From Chloroflexota bacterium (GTDB taxonomy: Bacteria; Chloroflexota; FW602-bin22; JACPRP01): a DNA stretch of 56,405 nucleotides. Made by a program: the position numbers and the translations under genes. The stretch covers positions 1-56,405 of the forward strand of contig JACQUC010000144.1 of assembly GCA_016210495.1 (NCBI GenBank), in the 5' to 3' direction. Positions 51,939-56,405 of this stretch are shown here, in pieces; the stretch's first letter is position 1, and each line of letters starts with the position of its first letter. A model generated the notes under the pieces. That model saw only the letters and a list, made by a program, of their open reading frames with translations, made no database searches and was not told the origin of the DNA.

Positions 51939-52207
51939 GGGCCTTACTCGCGATCCTTGCGCTGGCTTTCCTGCTGTCCGGCTCGCTGGCGCTGGCCCAA
52001 TCAGACCGTTTCCGGCTTTCAGTCGTAGAAACAGAGGGCGCTGGCGGCGGGACGAGCGCCGGCGGCACCCTTACTTTGCATAGCACCATCGGCCAGTGGG
52101 ACACCAACACGCTCCGCGGCGACAGGTTCTCGCTGGCCGAGGGTTTCTGGTCGATAGCCGGGGCGCAGAACCGCGTGCTCATCCCCCGCGTGTTCGTCGG
52201 CGACTAG
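51935..52207 (+). CDS. Small secreted protein with Chloroflexota-type C-terminal tail
   Basis: 90 residues from ATG 51935, overlapping the previous stop (ATGA) with AAGGAGG upstream. Signal peptide (MRALLAILALAFLLSGSLAL) then TLHSTIGQWDTNTLRGDRFS and LAEGFWSI, a pattern seen in many short exported proteins as GTIGQ...GGFW, and the tail VLIPRVFVGD. It probably was cotranscribed with the S74 fibre gene. Function unknown. Confidence 0.7.
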   Translation: MRALLAILALAFLLSGSLALAQSDRFRLSVVETEGAGGGTSAGGTLTLHSTIGQWDTNTLRGDRFSLAEGFWSIAGAQNRVLIPRVFVGD

Positions 52208-52216
52208 CTAGCGCTA

Positions 52217-52246
52217 TTTACAAATTCGTCGCGTGTAGTTTATAAT
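52217..52246 (+). promoter_or_regulatory. Promoter of greA
   Basis: TTTACA (52217-52222), 18-base spacer, TATAAT (52241-52246). About 95 bases of leader precede greA. Confidence 0.75.
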
Positions 52247-52262
52247 ACAGCAGACGTACAGT

Positions 52263-52293
52263 GAACTGAGGGCTTTTGGCTCTCAGTTCTTTT
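52263..52293 (+). terminator. Terminator-like hairpin in the greA leader
   Basis: Arms GAACTGAGGGC (52263-52273) and GCTCTCAGTTC (52279-52289), one G-T pair, loop TTTTG, followed by TTTT. It starts about 10 bases after the expected transcription start, so it could attenuate greA or release a very short RNA. Confidence 0.5.
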
Positions 52294-52345
52294 GGTAGGG
52301 GTAGTGGGTGCACAATCTCGGAGTGCTGGCAGGAGAGGAGAGGCC

Positions 52346-52813
52346 ATGTACGACAAACCGGTGTTTCTGACCCGTGAGGGTCGTGACAAGCTTGAGGCCG
52401 AACTCAAGCACCTGCGAGACGTTCGCCGGCCGCAGGTCGCCGAGCGCATCAAACTGGCCAAGGAATTCAGCGATACGATGGACAACGCCGAGTTCGACGA
52501 AGCCAAGAACGAGCAGGCTTTCGTCGAAGGCAGGATCCTCACTCTCGAGAAGATGATCGCCAACGCCGTGATCATCGAGAGCGATCACGCCCACGATACC
52601 GTCAAGCTAGGCTCGCGCGTCGTCGTGACGGGCGATGATGGCGAGCGCGAGGAGTACACGATCGTGGGATCCGCTGAGGTAAACCCGCGTCAAGGAAAGA
52701 TCTCCAACGAGTCGCCGGTGGGCCGGGCCTTGCTAGGCCGGAAAATCGGCGAGGAAGTGGAGGTCGTGGTCCCCGCCGGCATTCTGAAGTTACACGTGGT
52801 AGAGATAGACTGA
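52346..52813 (+). CDS. greA: Transcription elongation factor GreA
   Basis: 155 residues from ATG 52346 (GGAGAGGAGAGG upstream). N-terminal coiled coil (FLTREGRDKLEAELKHLRDV, EFSDTMDNAEFDEAKNEQAF with the tip acidic residues) and C-terminal FKBP-like domain (ISNESPVGRALLGRKIGEEV). It rescues backtracked RNA polymerase. lysS follows 40 bases downstream, a common pairing. Confidence 0.96.
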   Translation: MYDKPVFLTREGRDKLEAELKHLRDVRRPQVAERIKLAKEFSDTMDNAEFDEAKNEQAFVEGRILTLEKMIANAVIIESDHAHDTVKLGSRVVVTGDDGEREEYTIVGSAEVNPRQGKISNESPVGRALLGRKIGEEVEVVVPAGILKLHVVEID

Positions 52814-52853
52814 CACTGCCCCATTTGGTGTACTAAGGGAATGTTCATAACAG

Positions 52854-54308
52854 ATGGCTGACACAGGAGACCTGCGCGCGCAGCGAGTGGCGAAGCTGGA
52901 GAGGCTTAGAGCCCTGGGCATCGATCCTTACCCGCGGCGCTATCAGCGAACTCACCTGGCCGCGCAGGCGAAGGCGCAGTGCGATGAGCTTCGGGAGCGC
53001 GAGCTGAGGGTCGCGGGCCGTATCGTCGGCATGCGCATCCTGGGCAAGGCCACCTTCGCCCACATCGCCGACGGCAGCGGCAAGCTTCAGGTCTATGCAC
53101 GCCTGGATGTGCTGGGCGAAGAAGCGTACAACCTCTTCAAGACCTTCGACATAGGCGACTTCATCGGCGCCTCCGGCACCCTCTTCCGCACGAAGGCAGG
53201 GGAGATCACGCTGGAGATGAAGGACTGCACGTTCCTCGCCAAGTCGCTGCGGCCTCTGCCGGAGAAGTGGCACGGGCTGGTGGACGTGGAGAAGCGCTAT
53301 CGCCAGCGCTACCTCGATCTTGTCTCCAGCGAGGAAGTGCAGCGGGTGTTTCGCCTTCGCAGCGCTATCATCGATTGCATGCGCCGCTTCCTGCACCTGC
53401 GCGGCTTCGTCGAGGTGGAGACGCCGATACTGCAACCGCTCTACGGTGGCGCCGCGGCGCGACCTTTCGAGACCTACCACCAGGCGCTGGACCGTAGCCT
53501 GTTCCTGCGGATTGCCACGGAGCTCTATCTCAAGCGACTGATCATCGGAGGATTCGAGAAGGTGTTCGAGATCGGCAAGAACTTCCGGAACGAGGGCATC
53601 TCGATCAAGCACAACCCCGAGTTCACGGTGATGGAATCTTACGAGGCCTACGCCGACTACAACGACGTCATGGCGATGACCGAGGAAATGGTGCCCTTCA
53701 TCGCCAGGGAGGTGCTGGGCACCGAGCAGATCACCTTCCGAGGCGGCACCATCGATCTGGCGCCGCCGTGGCGACGGGTTACGCTCCGGCAGGCGATCCT
53801 GGACGAGACCGGTCTCGACATCGACCAGTACACGGATCAGCAGAGCCTTTACGACGAAATCTCCCGGAGAGGCCTGAAGGGTGCGCCGGAGGTGACGCGC
53901 GGGAAGCTCGTCGATCACCTTCTCAGCGCCTACGTGGAGCCGAAGCTGATGCAGCCCACGTTTGTGACCGATTACCCGGTGGATATGTCGCCGCTGGCGA
54001 AGCGCAAGCAGGATCGCCCCGACCTGGTGGAGAGATTCGAGGGCTTCATCGGCGGCATGGAAATGGCCAACGCCTTCACGGAGCTGAACGATCCGCTGGA
54101 CCAGCGCGATAGGTTCGTCGGGCAACTGGAGGAACGGGCAGCCGGCGACGAAGAGGCGCACGTGATGGACGAGGATTTCGTCATCGCGATGGAGCACGGC
54201 ATGCCGCCCACGGGGGGACTGGGGATCGGCGTGGACCGGCTGGTGATGCTGCTCACCGATCAAAGCTCGATTCGCGAGGTCATCCTGTTTCCCCAGTTGC
54301 GGACCTAG
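52854..54308 (+). CDS. lysS: Lysyl-tRNA synthetase, class II
   Basis: 484 residues. OB-fold anticodon domain (LRVAGRIVGMRILGKATFAH), then class II motif 1 (FVEVETPILQPLYGGAAARP), motif 2 (FEIGKNFRNEGISIKHNPEF) and motif 3 (PPTGGLGIGVDRLVMLLTDQ). Charges tRNA-Lys. Full length and apparently intact. Confidence 0.97.
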   Translation: MADTGDLRAQRVAKLERLRALGIDPYPRRYQRTHLAAQAKAQCDELRERELRVAGRIVGMRILGKATFAHIADGSGKLQVYARLDVLGEEAYNLFKTFDIGDFIGASGTLFRTKAGEITLEMKDCTFLAKSLRPLPEKWHGLVDVEKRYRQRYLDLVSSEEVQRVFRLRSAIIDCMRRFLHLRGFVEVETPILQPLYGGAAARPFETYHQALDRSLFLRIATELYLKRLIIGGFEKVFEIGKNFRNEGISIKHNPEFTVMESYEAYADYNDVMAMTEEMVPFIAREVLGTEQITFRGGTIDLAPPWRRVTLRQAILDETGLDIDQYTDQQSLYDEISRRGLKGAPEVTRGKLVDHLLSAYVEPKLMQPTFVTDYPVDMSPLAKRKQDRPDLVERFEGFIGGMEMANAFTELNDPLDQRDRFVGQLEERAAGDEEAHVMDEDFVIAMEHGMPPTGGLGIGVDRLVMLLTDQSSIREVILFPQLRT

Positions 54309-54331
54309 GCATAAGCTGTTTTAGAACGGTT

Positions 54332-54358
54332 CACCACGGAGACACGGAGGCACGGAGG
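54332..54358. repeat. CACCACGGAGACACGGAG repeat
   Basis: TCACCACGGAGACACGGAGG followed by CACGGAGG. The same unit lies inside hypF at 19359-19430. Confidence 0.8.
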
Positions 54359-54437
54359 GGCGCGATTGATGATGCGCCGATGTACATCAGGCTGAGAGTC
54401 TGGCGTGGTGGCAAGAGAACCTGGATAAGGCGGAGGT

Positions 54438-54484
54438 CCTGTCCCCTCTCCCTCTGGGAGAGGGCTAGGGTGAGGGTCGGCCCC
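54438..54484. repeat. GTCCCCTCTCCCT repeat, intergenic form of the hypF insertion
   Basis: Reverse complement of the hypF element 20336-20424, without the 39-base nested insert. It lies between lysS and serS. Confidence 0.85.
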
Positions 54485-54515
54485 TAGACTGCAAGGACCG
54501 CAAAGAGGAAACCAC

Positions 54516-55793
54516 ATGTTAAGCTTGAAACTCATCCGCGAAAACACCGCCCTGGTCCGCGAGGGCCTCGCTAAGAAGCACGACACAGCGCCCATCGACG
54601 AGATACTGGCGCTCGACGACGAGCGACGCAAGCTGTTGACCGACGTCGAGACGCTGCGGGCCCGCCGCAACCAGGTGTCACAGCAGATCGCGCGCATGAA
54701 GCAGAAGCCGGCCGACCTGATCGCCGAGATGCGTCAAGTCGGCGACAAGATCAAGGAGCTCGACGTCAGGGTCGGCGAGGTCGAGGCACGCCTGAATCAA
54801 CTGCTGCTGGTGGTGCCCAACGTACCCCATCCAAGCGTGCCGACGGGCAAGGACGATACGGAAAACGTGGTCGTGCGCACCTGGGGCCAGCCACGGCAGT
54901 TCGACTTTGCGCCCCTGGCGCACTGGGACATCGGCGAGCAGCTCGGGATGATCGACTTCGCGCGCGGCGTGAAGATATCGGGGACGCGGTTCTACGTTCT
55001 GAAGGGCGACCTGGCGCGCTTGGAGCGCGCGATCATCGCCTGGATGATCGATTTGCACACGCTGGAGCACGGCTACAGCGAGGTCGCGCCGCCGTACCTG
55101 GTGAAGCGGGAATCGATGGTCGGCACGGGACAACTGCCCAAGTTCGAAGAGGATGCGTATTGCGTCGCCGACGAGGACCTGTTCCTCATCCCCACGGCGG
55201 AAGTGCCGGTGACGAACATGTACCGGGACGAGATCCTCGAACCGGGGACGCTGCCGATCTACCACGTGGCCTACAGCGCGTGCTTCCGCAAAGAGGCGGG
55301 CGCCGCTGGACGGGATACGCGGGGGATGATTCGCGTTCACCAGTTCGACAAAGTGGAAATGGTGAAGTTCGTCGAGCCGGCGACCTCCTACGACGAGCTG
55401 GAGAAGCTGCTGGCGAACGCCGAAGAGGTGCTCAAGCGCCTTGAGATTCCCTATCGGGTATCGCTCATGTGCACAGGCGACCTGGGCTTCACGGCGGCGA
55501 AGAAGTACGACCCGGAGGCCTGGTTCCCCGGCCAGAACAAGTACGTCGAGGTCTCCTCGTGCTCCAATTTCGAGGACTTCCAGGCGCGCCGCGCCAACAT
55601 CCGCTATCGCCCGGCGCCCGGCGAGAAGCCCGACTTCGTGCACACCCTGAACGGCTCCGGCCTGGCCATTGGCCGCACCCTGGCGGCCATCCTGGAGAAC
55701 TACCAGCAGCAAGACGGCAGCGTCATCCTGCCCGAGGTGCTACGGCCGTACATGGGTGGGCAGGAGGTCATCCGGAGCGTTCGCGCGATTTGA
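54516..55793 (+). CDS. serS: Seryl-tRNA synthetase
   Basis: 425 residues, standard length. N-terminal long coiled coil that binds tRNA-Ser (about 25-105), then class II motif 1 ([20 protein letters not shown] region), motif 2 ([20 protein letters not shown]) and motif 3 ([20 protein letters not shown]). Charges tRNA-Ser and tRNA-Sec. AAGAGGAAA precedes the ATG. Confidence 0.97.
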   Translation: MLSLKLIRENTALVREGLAKKHDTAPIDEILALDDERRKLLTDVETLRARRNQVSQQIARMKQKPADLIAEMRQVGDKIKELDVRVGEVEARLNQLLLVVPNVPHPSVPTGKDDTENVVVRTWGQPRQFDFAPLAHWDIGEQLGMIDFARGVKISGTRFYVLKGDLARLERAIIAWMIDLHTLEHGYSEVAPPYLVKRESMVGTGQLPKFEEDAYCVADEDLFLIPTAEVPVTNMYRDEILEPGTLPIYHVAYSACFRKEAGAAGRDTRGMIRVHQFDKVEMVKFVEPATSYDELEKLLANAEEVLKRLEIPYRVSLMCTGDLGFTAAKKYDPEAWFPGQNKYVEVSSCSNFEDFQARRANIRYRPAPGEKPDFVHTLNGSGLAIGRTLAAILENYQQQDGSVILPEVLRPYMGGQEVIRSVRAI

Positions 55794-55834
55794 TGTAGGC
55801 GGGGGCACAGGGTTGGGCAGCGGGCGGCCTCCGG

Positions 55835-55973
55835 ACCCGTAGCCGTCCGCCCTAGGTGCCTGAGGCACCCGCCTGGCGCGGGCGGACGCGTGCCTGTTCG
55901 AGTGCCGAGATGTCTGGGTAATAGCGCGCTCTTGCGGTGGCGAGACCAAACTCGCGCCGGCATGGCACAGCAA
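55835..55973. repeat. Repeat block, inverted partner of 51241-51390
   Basis: Starts ACCCGTAGCCG; contains the reverse complement of the 51339-51364 stretch at 55887-55912 and, near the end, CATGGCACAGCAA matching the 51279 end in reverse. It lies just before the HicB-like gene. Confidence 0.8.
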
Positions 55974-55993
55974 TGGCTCAGGCGGAGGTCACA

Positions 55994-56206
55994 ATGTACC
56001 GGTTCCTGGTCATAATCGAGAAGGCCGACGGAAACTACTCTGCCTACGCGCCCGATTTGCCTGGCTGTGTCGCCACTGGTCGGGATGTTGAGGAAGCCAG
56101 GCAGAACATGAACCAGGCGATCCAAATGCACCTGAGGGGGCTGCGGGAGGACGACCTGCCGATTCCGGAGCCCAGCACGGTAGCCGATTATGTGAGCGTG
56201 GCGTAG
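55994..56206 (+). CDS. HicB-like antitoxin-type protein
   Basis: 70 residues from ATG 55994 with GGAGG 6 bases upstream. YRFLVIIEKADGNYSAYAPD followed by LPGCVATGRDVEEARQNMNQ is the HicB fold; DDLPIPEPSTVADYVSVA is its usual tail. No HicA toxin gene is adjacent and no DNA-binding domain is fused, so it is an orphan of this family. Confidence 0.85.
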   Translation: MYRFLVIIEKADGNYSAYAPDLPGCVATGRDVEEARQNMNQAIQMHLRGLREDDLPIPEPSTVADYVSVA

Positions 56207-56272
56207 GATTTCTCTCGTGGCGATTATTTCCGGAATCGCGACGCTTTGCCGGTCGTCAGGTCGCCCACTTCA

Positions 56273-56302
56273 TTGACAAGTTGATGTGCCGTTCAATATA
56301 AT
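56273..56302 (+). promoter_or_regulatory. Promoter of tRNA-Leu
   Basis: TTGACA (56273-56278), 18-base spacer, TATAAT (56297-56302), ending about 24 bases before the tRNA. Confidence 0.8.
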
Positions 56303-56325
56303 TGTCATTAGGGGGTGGCTTCCCT

Positions 56326-56405
56326 GGGGGAGTGTCGGAACTGGTAGACGAGCATGACTTAGGATCATGTGCCCGTTAGGGCGTAGGAGTTCGAGTCTCC
56401 TCTTC
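56326..56405 (+). tRNA. tRNA-Leu (anticodon UAG), 3' end cut by the window
   Basis: Acceptor GGGGGAG at 56326-56332, D arm with GGTAGA, anticodon stem CATGA/TCATG around loop CTTAGGA (anticodon TAG), a long variable arm (TGCCCGTTAGGGCGT) typical of class II tRNAs, and T arm AGGAG-TTCGAGT-CTCCT. Only the last bases of the acceptor stem and CCA are missing at the window end. Confidence 0.95.

Noticed and set aside
52845..54263. 472-residue minus-strand frame over lysS
   Set aside because: Antisense shadow of an intact synthetase gene.

Overview
The window reads as a chromosomal piece of a free-living, GC-rich bacterium, most likely a member of the Chloroflexota. The grounds are indirect: several exported proteins end in short LPFVHR / LIPRVFVGD-like tails of the kind common in that phylum, the heat-shock genes are under an HspR/HAIR switch, TTG and GTG starts are frequent, and many small dispersed palindromic repeats lie between genes. 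No rRNA or other decisive marker is present. The right end stops inside a tRNA-Leu gene.

Layout. 0.1-4.6 kb: secreted beta-propeller protein, GH57 alpha-glucan enzyme and glgC (glycogen metabolism). 4.7-8.4 kb (minus): small zinc-ribbon-like protein, the housekeeping sigma factor, a frameshifted MFS remnant and an acyl-CoA dehydrogenase. 8.4-10 kb: two tandem MNT/HEPN toxin-antitoxin modules. 10.2-11.9 kb: secreted GH99/GH71-like protein. 12.1-18.6 kb: NarL-type two-component system, an octaheme and a diheme cytochrome c with matching upstream regions, a TauE/SafE exporter and its PadR regulator. 18.7-23.8 kb: hypF-hypC-hypD-hypE for the NiFe-hydrogenase Fe(CN)2CO cofactor. 23.9-30 kb: secG, orphan peptide-binding protein, histidine kinase/OmpR regulator, glycosyltransferase. 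30.1-37.1 kb: proteostasis block hsp20 (divergent), lon-dnaJ-hspR, clpC. 37.2-37.9 kb: broken MazF-type toxin with an intact antitoxin, and a possible MITE. 38-44.1 kb: AprA-like flavoprotein plus ferredoxin, a DUF2007-like protein, and an operon of a Pta-N-like protein with NuoE/HoxE and NuoF/HoxF subunits. 44.2-46.1 kb: a decaying restriction-modification system. 46.2-51 kb: PAS-GGDEF protein and two secreted clan-A glycoside hydrolases. 51.2-56.4 kb: repeats, a truncated S74 chaperone gene, greA-lysS, serS, a HicB-like protein and tRNA-Leu(UAG).

What stands out. (1) Dispersed palindromic repeats lie in frame inside hypD and hypF, one of them nested in another; hypD carries a 48-nt perfect inverted repeat that is exactly 16 codons. 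(2) Another hairpin family beginning GTAGGGGCG supplies the TAG stop codon of three unrelated genes. (3) The two cytochrome genes have an ungapped, equally spaced upstream block ending at a sigma-70-like promoter, next to a NarL-type regulator. (4) A correctly spaced HAIR operator overlaps the lon promoter, with hspR two genes downstream. (5) Five genes look broken by a single lesion or truncation (MFS, MazF, endonuclease, methylase, S74). All calls come from reading sequence; no searches were run.
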